Origin: Stratiolaelaps scimitus
Lineage: Eukaryota; Arthropoda; Arachnida; Mesostigmata; Laelapidae
Assembly: GCA_019614645.1 (NCBI GenBank)
Contig: JABWDB010000030.1
Span: 2,666,001 to 2,730,000, forward strand
Direction: 5' to 3'
DNA: 64,000 bases
How positions within the stretch are numbered: the stretch's first letter is position 1; each line of letters opens with the position of its first letter. Position numbers and translations under genes: made by a program. Under the pieces are notes generated by a model that was not told where the DNA came from, made no database searches, and was given only the letters and a program-made list of their open reading frames with translations. Below are positions 23,719 through 34,960 of the stretch, piece by piece.

Positions 23719-26700
23719 CTGAAATCGATTTTTGTCTCATATGGTAGTGTTCGTTGTTTTCCTATTTCAATTCTCTATTATACTCGACTGCCTAATTTGC
23801 CTACTTTCTCGACTCTCTTGGGGCAAAACGGTCGCAAAGGCCAAGTATACATACTGTTGGAATATACTGACATTTTCAAAGTGCATGCTTTATGTGCTAT
23901 AAGTGTGAAATTAGCAACTGCTTTCTAAACAAATGTCTTTAGGTAGCAAAAAGCATGCGACCATGTTCAAGTATTCTCCACATAATTCGTTTTGTTAGTT
24001 ATTCGTAACTATAGTTATTTGTTAAATAAATCACCGTTCATTCAAGCACATTCATTCGGTTTAAGGCTATTCGTACACGATTTTATCGAGAAGACGGATG
24101 TATAAACGTGTCCGAACGAATGGAGCATTAGTATTTCTGTAACTCTTACCTCATTTCGCCACTGAGGTCTCTCTGTGATCCACGGTCTATTCATGAGAGC
24201 TATTCGACGTCGATCGTCCATATCGGAAAGTGGCAAGCGCCTCGCCTCATCTAATCTGAACCTAAAATGCAAAGGAACGCCAGACAAACGAAACTCCTCA
24301 AATGATTCGAATCGACCGTTTCCATTAAAAGTCTGAAGTCAAGACTCAATGAACAAGTTGGTTGTGAGAAACTGCCGCCAGGAGGAGTACCAGAACATAA
24401 CAAAGCGTGCCTGCATGTGTTTGTTTTTATTATACACATAGTGTCACGTAGAAGCCACATTCAAGTATGTCTGTAAATCGAGGCAAAAAGAGACGTTGGG
24501 CAAGGCCACCTTAGTCGTTCATGTTTTAGAGACTCCTGACAAATATAATCGTGCATAAAGATCATGCAGCAGTTGAGGCTTACCACGTTAACATCAATAT
24601 CTGAGTGAACAATCTAATCTGGCAAGGCAGGCGTGTAAAAGTAATTCACATCTCCTGCTGGGTGGATTTTTAAAGGGAGGGACGCACTGGTGACATTTTT
24701 CATTTTTTGACCTCACTCATGCGGGAACGGTTTCCGTTGCTTGTTATGCATCGAGATATTTTCAGGTGCCTACAAATCAATGAGTCTCTTAAGCAGTCTT
24801 GTAGAGACCAGTGAGTCTCTTAAGCAGTTTGCAGAGAATTTTGGCCTACTCTTTTCAAGACAGTTGGACCACAGGAAGGATGGCTCTTTCCCGGAAACGC
24901 GGGCAAATCAAGCCTTGATAGAATTCCACTATGGATGCGAACAAACGACCTGGCTCCTTGTCTGTACCTAACCAAAACAAAGATAGTAAACCACCACTGT
25001 CGAGAGCGAAGCAGTACTCGAAGGAAGAAAGTTTCTAGGTTAAACTCCACTTTGGGGGCTGAAGCAATCAAAATTGTTGACACGGCCAGGTATTTTAGTG
25101 TACACATTTCTGCGCAAAACACAGAGATCACTGGCTCTCCGGATGATACAGGCCTACAGGCCTGTAAGTAACCCGGCCTCTCTGATGCTAACAGGGACAG
25201 TTCCATGGAACTTTAAGGCCAAGGAACGAAGGAAAACTTGGAATGATCCTACAGGAGCCAAACCTGGGGCCTGGAAAGATGATCGTCGCATGACAAGCCG
25301 AACGTTACTCAATTCCGAGCGATGACACAGGAGCGGCGGTTAGGGACATTATTCCATCTAATAGTGAATGGATCGTCAGATCGGGAGGTGGCGAACTGAG
25401 TTACTGCTTAATACAGTTGATCGATGTAACTTCCAAATCGACCTGATGCGGATACGCAAGGCACCCGCGGAATCGTGCGTCCATTGCCATACATGTGCAG
25501 ATTATACAACCAAGAATTCCCTAGCTGAGTGTACAGCTCTAAAAGCAATCAGCAGTAAACACGTAGACTTCAAGGCCAGGAATTGAATAAACCAAGGCAT
25601 CTGAAGCTTCATATCCCATATGATGTACTTTCATTTCGGAACTGCAATTTTAGTTCTCGCAAAATAAAAACAGATAAAAATTATATCACAATAGTCATAC
25701 CGCGATACTACGGGGTCTATTTGTAGTACACGCATACACATAACAGATTGTTTGAACATTCGGACTGTAGTATACACGGAATTTAAAATTGTACATAAGA
25801 ACTATTCATACAAATGTCTGCAGATTTTTCCATAAAGTTTCTTGCCTCTCCTGCAACCTTTTTGGCTGAGAAGAAGAGTAAACGAATCTCGGGAGGAAGC
25901 GAGCCTCAAACAGTTGGCAAGCGATACGCGAGAGCAGGGCGGCTAGATTCACTAACGGCAAATGGTATCACGAGCTCAGTTGGCCTAGACATTTTACCAA
26001 CTCCGTCCGTTTTCCTTGCGGCAGGCGAAATAGAGAAGTGTTCGTCTCTACCGGCGTTGATAACGAGGCCAAATTTTCCATTATATTTTATATACCGGAA
26101 AACCGAAGACAGTAGCCACTAGGGTCACCTCTCGTGGCATCCTTTTAACTAAATGAACAAATAAAACTTAAATAACTTAAGAATTAAAGGACAGCAGAAA
26201 CGACCACGCAACATTTTCGTGTCGAGTTCATGGGATAGCCGAACTAAGGGTGCCTTAGCGAGGCGGGGAGCTCGACAGAAGATCCGAGCTAACTGATTGA
26301 TCCTGTGGACTAGCCACCGCTTTGCCAGCCCACTTTAAATGAGCCGGGTTGACATGAGAGGGAAGTTTAAGTGGGGCGCTAGTTTAGGGGGTAGCCGTGC
26401 CATAACACACGGAAGAAGTCCCACAGTTGACGGTTCCCTGTCAAGCGGCGGCGCTTCAATTTGTTGAGGATGTCGTCTCAGGTCTTTTACCTGCCGGTGG
26501 TCATATTTTTATAACAAACTTCATCGAAAGTTCAATGGCGGAATTCACAGCAAGAAGTAGACGAATCCCGGAAAACTGTCCTATCAACCTCCTATATTGA
26601 AGAGAGAGACAAAGCCAGATCGCCGGCGACAACCGGTACTGTTATATAGTAGGACACATATTGTAACTGAGAGTCGGAAAAGTATTAGCCCGATTCAGTA

Positions 26701-29700
26701 CAAGCTAGTTATCACGATACTCCACGCTTAGTGGATCTTTGGCCAGGACATTAGTGCCCAGGTATTCCAACAGTTACAACTCTGTTAAAATCGTAAAAGA
26801 GTTTTGCTCGAAGGGGGCCTTCGAAATTGTATCAAATTCTCGGATAATTCTCAAGGCCTAGGTAGGGAATGTTGCGTGAGCCTGTAAAAGCAAGCTGGGT
26901 GAAAGTCAGAAATATCTAACAAAATTTATCTCTCAAGCGAACGATGATTAATATCAGTATTCGTGACACGTTGAACATTTCTCATCACCCCTTACTTAAA
27001 GCTTACAGATATTACTTTAAGGTGTATGCCCCAACCGAGGGTCCCTGAAAAGGGCCAGCGTATATATATGTGCACAGATCGTTGGGATCTAAATGGGACA
27101 TGAATCGGCCGAAATAAGTATCATACATACTCATCAATTTCGCTTGGAAGAAACCCAATCCAGTGGAGACCAGTCACCTCGAGTTGTAGACGTGCATTTT
27201 TCAACGAACCGAACGCATAAATTCCGACAATATCAATGCCATACGGGTCTGCGTCAGTGAGAGCGTAGAACCTGTACCATAAATACAGTAATAAATAAAT
27301 AATATAAATATCAAAATGTAAACCATTTTCTAACTTTATAACGGTATAATATCACTATGGCAATTTACTATTTAATGAGTTAAATCCTACCTGGCGTTGG
27401 GAATAACTTTGTGTCTTAAAAGCCAAAGCATCTCCCGTGTACTGAAGTCGGGAACGCCTGCAGTTGAACAGAATCCGTGCTTTCGGCTTAGCAAACCAGA
27501 ATAACGTCACCAAATATATCAAAATCGTATATGTAATAGTGAAAATATAAGACCATTACTGTGAAGATCTACATGGCATGTGAAATATGAAACGGCAATT
27601 TGGTACTACGAGTACAAACGTTATATGCAGAGTGGGCCAAAAGTCGCCAGGAAAAACTACTCAATGCGTTTTAGGTCATTTCAGACGATAAGCCTAAAGG
27701 TCGCTAAATATATCACCCAGTAACTTGTGGCTCACCTTGCAGCTACGGGATATTCAAACCCAGTCAAGCCTTACTTATAAATGAACACCCACAGGTTAGG
27801 TTATGGTAATACCTTTAGTATTAGTCGTCGAAATTCGAACATCAAAATTAAAGTATTAAGTGAAGTATTTAGAGAGAGCACAGAGCGCGCATATATCACA
27901 TCTCGATGCTTGAACCCTGTCGTTGTCAGTGATAGCCTTAGAGGGCCAAACCACAGTGGTGACTATGATAGGTGCAATATTATGATTTCGAAGATCAAAT
28001 GCTAAAATTTTCCGCAGTCCGGCTATCGTTATCTATGGGGTACGGATCTATGTCATAAGTTAGCTGACTTCTAGCTATGCACTTTGATTCGAATATAAAC
28101 TACCTTTTCCGGTGACCAATATTGTCTTTAAGCCGTTGTGCTCGAGGAACCTGCTGGCATCTTGATCCAAAAGTTTTTGGAAGACTGTGTCCTTCTCCAC
28201 GATCAGAACAGTATTAGCATTGCTCCGCATCTATTACGGAATATCATCACTCATCGATGTTCTTATCGTTACATTTTTATATTATGACAACAGTACATAT
28301 TATTCTGCGCTCTTCAATGGAGTCCATCCATGTAGGCCGGGAGTTAGGGGAACGCTAGCTTTTTAGTTATCAAATCAATCATGAATAGTGTGCCTAATTC
28401 GCGGCCCAAGGTTCAAGAGTGTATATTATACACATTGCGAATCCCTGAAGTCGGGCTATCAACATGGCAAGCCTCTATAATATTATCAATCTAAGAAACT
28501 ACACCTGGCACTACATATTCTAAGGCTCGCAGAACAAACTCTCTATGAAGGTCAGTTACAGATCATTACGGCATAGTCATTAAGAAGCGGTCCACAACGC
28601 AGCATATAAAAACAAAAGCGACCGAAACATGAGTTCAACCTTAACAACACTTTACAAATTTTGTTAAATATTTATGGAATTTAGGCTACGCAGGTAAGTA
28701 TCCCTTGTTATCTGCTGGACCCATTTTGAATTATTTTTGTTAGCTGGAGCAACTCATTACAACCATGCTTAACTTAAGGTGTCCTTAAAATGAGATGACG
28801 TCTTACGCATATCGTGCCGTTGATTGGTGAATCAGCATTTATTTGCTTAATGAAGGTAGACTTAAATTGAAAGCAATACGGTTCCTTTCGGTGGAACCTT
28901 GTTATTTATTTGATTTCAACCCCAAACCTGCACAGTGAATGAATGAATACCAAGATGGTTGGTTACAAACCTCTATGACAGTTCGCATATCGCTGGGAAT
29001 TGTAACAGATGTGAAAAAGCAGTTGCACCAGACATCAGCCGCTTCAGTCGTTCGCCACTCCAGATGGCCGTACACTAAGCCCTAAAGATAAAAATAAAGA
29101 TATATATTAATGAGCAGATTCAGCACGGAGCACCGATCAGTGTGACAGGGATGAATCTTATATATATAATAGTAGTCTCGGCCAAGAAATGGGAGAAGAA
29201 CTATTATACTTCAGTAACTTATGGGTGTCGAGAAACATGACAAATCTGGTGCAACCCAAACGTGCCGGCAGGGGAGTGGAAGTGTGCACAAACGGGGTGA
29301 TCCATGTCAGTGCCCCACGAAGAACGCTGGCTGCGGTTCACAGACTAAGATGTGGAAAGGCTCTAACTTTTTTTTTTAGAGGAGGAAATTTTCTTCAAAC
29401 ACACGGTCACCACCAGAGACACCTTCCAATCTCCAATGAAAGTGGGCCGATCCAATGCAGGGAGGTTGACGTGGATGACAAAACGCCTCTGCCTGCTAAA
29501 ACCATCCTCTGCTGAGAGTCTATCTCAGCAGAGTGTATCTCTAACGAATCGTACGCTATTGCACATAAAAGCAGGAGAGATGCATTATGTGAGATGTGTA
29601 AAGTCTATGATCGATGAATCTTTATTGCTTGAATTTGTTATTGTGAGTGGTCTTTGATTTAAGACCAATAACAGTTAAATGGAACTAAAAAATAGAAGTC

Positions 29701-32593
29701 GTTGGTAAGAACGACCAGGGCTCCGCACAGGAAATTACTTGAAAGTAGATATTAAATCAAGTCGATATTATTGATGAACATAGAAACATTTAATGGGTCA
29801 AGCGTAGAACGTCTGTACTATGATCAGGCCAATACTTAGACCCGAAACATATCACAGCTGACGGTCAATTATGGAAAAACGATTAAAGGTCAGACACTAA
29901 GATTATCTTGAGACGAGCATTCTCATTGTGTCCTATTCCGTTCTCATCGTACTAAGATAGGCACTTACCCTATTACAAAACAGAATTGATTACTTCAACT
30001 TTAGCAACGTGAAGTTGTTAACGTAAATAAAACCCCAATATATGACGTAGCACAGTTTGCTAATAAATCCCTAGATTGCTGGAGTGTATTGCTGATTTGC
30101 TCAAAGTACTATTGTGTTGCTATTTGTATAATGACTGGCAAGTTGAGTAAGTATTTCTTAGAGAATTATTGAGAAAATTACACCTTTGCTGTTGCTCGAA
30201 CGTTTAGATCTCTTCGGGCGCAATTAAGAAGGCGAGCAAGGTCCTCCAGCGTGTCCACAACTTGAGCTTGACTTTTAAAGATATCCTCATATAGGTAAAA
30301 GATGCGTCGAATCTACACCCACAAACACACACACCATATATATAAATATATATATATGTATATATGCATGTATATATCCAATTACGGTTTTAAGTTTTAT
30401 GTTCATATATATGTTTAATTTTCTCGCGTATCGCGTATACTCAAAAGTAAAGTCAGGCTGACGTTAAAAATTAATTAAACAGGATACAGAATGGGGCCGC
30501 ACGGAGGGCAACCGAGGGCGGTCTATTGTACGCAACCATCGTGGTTTGATCATGGCTGAGCGATGATGGCTGCGACTAATGGAGCGACCATTAGGTATAC
30601 ATTTTTCAACCATAGCATCAGAGGAGGTCCCCAACGCGGGCTGTCCCAAATCCCTATCCTGTGTCGGCGCGGAAATCTGACCACAATCGCCACATATACA
30701 TAATCAGTTAATTCATCCAAAAGCGGTCATATAGTAAAATTCTGAAATAATGTATAATTCAATTTGCTTGATGTAGATTCATAGCAAGGAGACAATGATT
30801 ATGCAGTGGTACATGAAATATCTTCGTATAACTTCGTATATAATATATTTACTGTGGAGTGTTGATTATTAGCAAGAAGCAAGAAAACCTCCTGGCAGAG
30901 GATCATCAGCCGGGTCCAACGTTCGTCACTTCGGCTTTGACTGAGGTCGAGAGATTTCATCACAACACTTCGATGATACCGCACTTCCGTGTCCTTCAGC
31001 ATCAATAGTGCATGAAATAATGCCACAAACCGCATGTTAACGTTACACATACCTTCTTCCCTAAATAAATAAAAAATAATGCAAACAAAAAGTGCTCACC
31101 TGCCTGGGACTATCTTAAAGAAAGAAGACGCTAGACGAACTCCAAGCAGTTCAAAGAAATAAACTAGGAGAGAAACTCGCATATTACGGAGGAAACACAG
31201 CCATAATACACAAGCGTAGTGTTTCTAGAAAGGCCTAATGAGGGCTAATATACCGTAACTTGTCTATAAATGCAACAATAAGTGATATTTTATCTATAGT
31301 ATTTATTCCAGTTGGTGGTGTCTGTCTGTTCGACAGTGACCTGTGTTTTGTTTGAGGGCCGGACGGGGGGAGGGGGGCTTTTTTGCCACGGGGTATTCGA
31401 GTTTGCGGTAAAAATGGCGGCCGATTGAATACCATTAGGTTTATGTAGCTATGCCGAAAGCAGTACGTTCAATGGTGGCTGTGAGTCAGCCCGGAAAATT
31501 TATTAGGTCTATGTGATTTAATTCAAATTAAATAATTTTTCAGGGGAGGAGGGTGAGGCCCATTGAGGATGCTGCATTCTCAACGGTTAGTGTTGTGCTA
31601 ATTTTTTTATTTGTAAAAAAACAAATTCTACCACCAACAGTTTCGCTGTTTTCGTTGTTTTCCACATTTTCCCTTAATTTTCTCTTAACAATATCAACTG
31701 GAGAATTGTACTTCAAGACGAGCGTCATCTTTAGATGGGTGTATATGATTATATTCCATTAAGGTTTTCTTTTAGTTAGACAAATTCAATTAATTTAACC
31801 TTATGTCAGACTTACTCCTTATGGACAGCATTGACAAGCTGTTATGTCGGTTCAGTCGATAGCTATTTATGTTGTGAACAGATAAGCAATAGGTGCTCCT
31901 AAATGGATCGTGTTCGAGATAATGTAAATATATGCTTTCATTAACCTTTCACGTATTTTGTCACAGTCCGATCTTTTCCTTGATATTCTCTTATCTTTTT
32001 CGATATAATGACCCAACCGACGTCTCAGAAATCACTTGACTACAAAATGTTCGCATATCATTCGAACAAGCATCTCACGAACAGAACAACCTCAAACATC
32101 ATCTAAGAAAACCAAATTTCTAAACCTTTCCACCAAAGTGTAAAACATTTAAGAGCCAGAAGAGCCAGGGGCCATCCCCGAAACCACCGAATCTCCAAAA
32201 TTTCGCACAAACCCTCCAAAGAAACATATTGCTAGCGGGACTAGAGTTGGCCGCAGCCCGTCAGGACAAGGCCAAATCTAGTAATTATTTATTTTGAAAA
32301 AACATAGATATTTTCGCGTATACTATAGTCGACAATATTAAGACATAGATACTCGTACGCTTACCTCTAAGCAAGCGTTCTCTAAGGTATCCCCGGATAA
32401 ATCCAAGCACGGAAGAGTTCCGTTGACAAGGGCGCATATTACAACATGTTCCGCAAGAGTAACCAGCTCATTCATGAGCTTATCGACCGTCTTCGTGCAG
32501 AATAGTAGTGGCTGTGCTATGTCAGGTGTTTTAATCAGTTCAGCAGCTTGACCCCCGCCCTCACATGTGCCCTCTTGTGAGGCCGGTGGCCAG
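23596..32593 (-). CDS. SPO11: SPO11 / topoisomerase VI A-type meiotic recombinase (nine exons, first exon missing)
   Basis: SPO11 makes the programmed DNA double-strand breaks of meiosis by a tyrosine transesterification. Exons on the minus strand: 32593-32365, 30993-30853, 30312-30184, 29081-28971, 28230-28104, 27457-27391, 27271-27131, 24261-24150 and 23718-23596. All are GT-AG with matching phases, giving 392 residues. The winged-helix catalytic Tyr is residue 129 of the visible part (RRIFYLYED). The Toprim Glu is in LIVEKD (about 215), and the Asp pair in DADPYG (274-279). Also seen are TGKGVPD, GLHWIGFLPS and RPWITERPQWRNE, all in SPO11 order. The first visible exon begins two bases into a codon, so a short 5' exon with the ATG lies upstream and was not found. 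Human SPO11 has 396 residues, so little is missing. Confidence 0.92.
24150..24261 (-). CDS. SPO11: SPO11 exon (LPLSDMDDRRR ...)
   Basis: Encodes FRLDEARRLPLSD to ERPQWRNE. Acceptor TTTTAG|G, donor GAG|GTAAGA. The intron before it (27130-24262) contains an R1-like fragment. Confidence 0.9.
24920..25580 (+). mobile_element. R1-like non-LTR fragment in a SPO11 intron
   Basis: Plus-strand frames contain ARYFSVHIS, ALRMIQAYRPVS, PWNFKAKERRKTW and a Cys/His-rich CVHCHTC block. The order is that of the 3' half of R1-clade ORF2 (thumb region through the C-terminal CCHC). Several frameshifts are present. It is antisense to SPO11. Confidence 0.6.
27131..27271 (-). CDS. SPO11: SPO11 exon with DADPYG metal-binding motif
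   Basis: Encodes FYALTDADPYGIDIV to GLHWIGFLPSEID. DxDP is the Toprim Asp pair of SPO11/topoisomerase VI A. Confidence 0.92.
27391..27457 (-). CDS. SPO11: SPO11 exon (67 nt)
   Basis: Completes TGKG and encodes VPDFSTREMLWLLRHK. Split codons at both ends fit their neighbours. Confidence 0.88.
28104..28230 (-). CDS. SPO11: SPO11 exon with Toprim glutamate
   Basis: Encodes NTVLIVEKDTVFQKLL to ILVTGK and ends after one base of a Gly codon. The Glu of VEKD is the expected metal-binding residue. Confidence 0.9.
28971..29081 (-). CDS. SPO11: SPO11 exon (GLVYGHLEW ...)
   Basis: Thirty-seven codons, GLVYGHLEWR to MRTVIE, matching the SKGLIAGNL ... VAVPS region of SPO11. Phase 0 on both sides. Confidence 0.85.
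29372..29525 (+). repeat. Dispersed repeat, longer copy
   Basis: The ends AGAGGAGGAAATTTTCTTC and CTGCTAAAACCATCCTCTGC match a shorter copy at 4826-4895. It lies in a SPO11 intron region. An open frame of 108 codons covers it (29189-29515), but I do not recognise the product. Confidence 0.4.
30184..30312 (-). CDS. SPO11: SPO11 exon carrying the catalytic tyrosine
   Basis: Forty-three codons beginning IRRIFYLYEDIF. The Tyr of IFY aligns with the active-site Tyr of human and yeast SPO11 without gaps. Acceptor GTGTAG|ATT, donor AAG|GTGTAA. Confidence 0.88.
30853..30993 (-). CDS. SPO11: SPO11 exon with 5' part of winged-helix domain
   Basis: Forty-seven codons from DTEVRYHRS to NNQHST, phase 0 on both sides. 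Acceptor GATGCTGAAG|GAC was preferred because the stronger-looking AG at about 31065 gives the wrong phase. Confidence 0.75.
31447..31501 (+). mobile_element. Short retroposon, copy 3
   Basis: A 55-bp insert (ATGCCGAAAGCAGT ... GGCTGTGAGTCAGCCCG, then GAAAATTT) is flanked by 13-bp direct repeats ATTAGGTYTATGT at 31434-31446 and 31502-31514. Lies between two SPO11 exons. Confidence 0.7.
32365..32593 (-). CDS. SPO11: SPO11 first visible exon
   Basis: Acceptor TCATTGCAG|C, donor GAG|GTAAGC. Encodes 76 residues including KTVDKLMNELVTLAEHVV, comparable to the N-terminal helix of SPO11. The frame meets a stop upstream of the acceptor, so this is not the first exon. Confidence 0.75.
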
Positions 32594-33269
32594 CTGCAAT
32601 GACGACGTAAATATCTATGTTAGCGGACAACTGGTAACGCGCATTCTTTTATATAAACAGAACACAGCAACAAGTCAATCAGTGGTCTATCTAGTTTAAT
32701 ATGAATACACAAAAGTATTCGCCACTCCAACTCATCAAAAACCCTAGACCTCGGAGATTTAGATCATTGATTTCAAACTGATCTAATATTACTCCAAACC
32801 AAAGGCTGAGGTTGTCACCGTGTTGTCATGTGTGTCCCCACGGTGTGTGCTCACAATACCGGGAGGGCGATGCTGTTGAACATCGTCAACAGTTCCAGAG
32901 GTGGGGGTGAATATTCAGATAGCGAGATCTAGATATCAAGTTAGTTTTCGGCCTCGGTTCATCCTGTCATCGAATACCCCGCTTCAGCAGACCCGCCAAG
33001 TCCCGTACTGGGTTCTATACCCTGTGTCTCCTGTCAACCCGAACTCAGTTCAGCATCGTCGGTCATCAATCCCTATTATAGGTACGTCTGTGGCCAATAA
33101 GTTTGGCATCCTATTTCTGTTCACTGTGTCTTTCGTTGTCATGATTTCCCTTGCTATGTATTCCCCATTCTTTCAGTTACACTGGCAAAAGTTTTCCGCA
33201 AAACTTCTCGCCCCTGCAGCTGAAGCTTTCTTTAGAGTCGGATCCACTTATTTTCCCTGACGATATCGT
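32594..33269. other. 5' flank or intron of SPO11
   Basis: No exon recognised. Bases about 32868-32895 (CTGTTGAACATCGTCAACAG) form a short palindrome that recurs in inverse orientation at about 21725. The missing SPO11 start exon may lie here or further right. Confidence 0.3.
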
Positions 33270-34960
33270 AGATACGGCAAATGATCAATGTGGTTTGAGC
33301 ATCGTTTTCCATTCCCACGCCACAGTGAACACGTGTTGTTCAAGACGGATGTTCGAGACGGCCGTACCAATACGATCTAGATAGCTTTGGAAGTTATCGT
33401 GGTCCTTAAGTAACTCTGTGGTATAGAAAGACAGCTCACTCCCGGTTCTGTTTATCCAGTTTTTCATATCCAGTGTGATCTCCCTTAATGAGGGACCGGC
33501 GGCACCGGTAGATATTATGTCGTACTTGGATTGCCATGCATTTAGGGTGTATTCCCATATGTCCGCTGCGGGATCTAGCCAGACGGTTCTCCTTTGTTCC
33601 ACCTTGAGGTCCCGGGGGATAGACCCAGTATGGAGCGCTATCTCCATTGTGCTCACTGTTCTGTATCCTTGCGTCACTCTTTGTGCTAGTATGCGTTGTG
33701 TTTTTCCCTGGTTTTTCTGATTTCTCACTCTGTCTGCTTAAAAATAGATCCTGTGATGGTCCTACACCGGCGCGCCGAAGAGGGTTATAGCCCCCGCCAC
33801 TCCCATCCTCTTGTCTTCACTTGCCTCCTCTCGGGCTTATTATACTCAGCATGACTAAGCAAAGTCTAGACGACGCTTAATCGCTTTGTTGGTCACGGCC
33901 TTAGTGCGAAAAATGCCTCCCATTCCACGGACAAGTTCTCTCTTCATATACTACGTATCCTCAATGATCTTGATCGCTGCCCTAATTATTTCTGATGTTA
34001 ATTTGAGGACACATATTTCGCAGATGAGCACTATCACTTTACCTTTAGCCAGAGCCAATGTGATTCCTTTTAGTTGCACCCGTACAGATATCTCCGCATG
34101 CATGTTGTTCGCTCTTCTATCTAATTCTTCTGGTTCCTTAGTCCTGACTGTTACTGCGAGGTCCGTGGTACCAGTTGCACTTCTAGGGGGAGGTCGCCCA
34201 TTCTCAGAACTCCATTGTAAGCAATAATTCAGAGAAGGACCCACTGATGGATCTCTGGGACACTCCGGTAGAAATCTCGAAGACGGAGGACCCATTTTGT
34301 ATGACCCCGTCATTCAGACAAGCCGAAACCTTGTTAGGTAATTCGGTTCCGCTGCTTCTCTAGTGTGTCCAGGATCGTCGTCCATGGCAGGCTGTTAAAA
34401 GCATTTCTAACATCCGGTACAACCGCCCGAAAGAAATCTCTTGTTTTTACGGAGGCTTCTCTGATCTGCTCAGTGAAGCCTCCGTAAAAACAAGAGATAT
34501 GCCTCCACAGAACTCAAAGTTATGGCTGTGAGCACTGCACTATTATGTTTCCGATGGTAATTCCTCTTCTTTCACGTGCTTGCAGAGCCATTGCTCAACA
34601 ATAGCTTCTTTGGAACCTTTGGCCAGTATATCTAACAGATAAATGTAGCTAAAAGCGCCTCCTCCCTTGCGTATCGGAATAACATTTGCTGTTCTACTAC
34701 GCAGGATGTTCGTGGCTACTTACGAGCATTCTAGGGAATCTTTTAAATACTTTTGTCGATGCTGCCGGGACCAGGTCATCGGGGCCAGGTACTTTCCCCG
34801 CCTTCGTGAGTTGTGATGGAAGTAAGACATCTTCATTTCCCCACTTTTTCCCCCAAGTCTCCCCTGCGTGTCTATCCAGAAACGACGTGATGCATCAAGA
34901 TGGCCTTACGCTTATCTCCTTCGAACATGCGCGGTAAATGGGTTGAGATGTGACTATCAC
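33270..34960 (-). mobile_element. R1-like non-LTR retrotransposon remnant
   Basis: The minus strand carries GKAPGPDDLVPA (RT motif 1 region) near 34770, a PRDPSVGPSL block and a TTDLAVTVRTKE block (RT catalytic region, FADD replaced) near 34120-34250, and a thumb region TQGYRTVSTMEIALHTG ... WLDPAA (33690-33580). The order matches R1-clade ORF2. Frameshifts and stops are frequent, except for a clean 147-codon frame at 33728-33285. A 24-bp inverted repeat interrupts it at 34436-34498. Confidence 0.65.
34436..34498. repeat. Perfect 24-bp inverted repeat
   Basis: Arms 34436-34459 and 34475-34498 are exact reverse complements around a 15-nt spacer. They lie inside an R1-like relic and cause a local strand switch of its sequence. 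Confidence 0.85.

Noticed and set aside
25814..26122. 102-codon plus-strand frame in a SPO11 intron
   Set aside because: No recognisable domain, no splice or promoter context. Could be chance or an unknown repeat.
31047..31065. Acceptor at about 31065 (TTTATTTAG|GGAAGAAGG) as the start of the second visible SPO11 exon
   Set aside because: It would put the exon out of phase with the preceding phase-0 donor or meet a stop. The acceptor at 30994-30995 keeps the phase and the SPO11 alignment.
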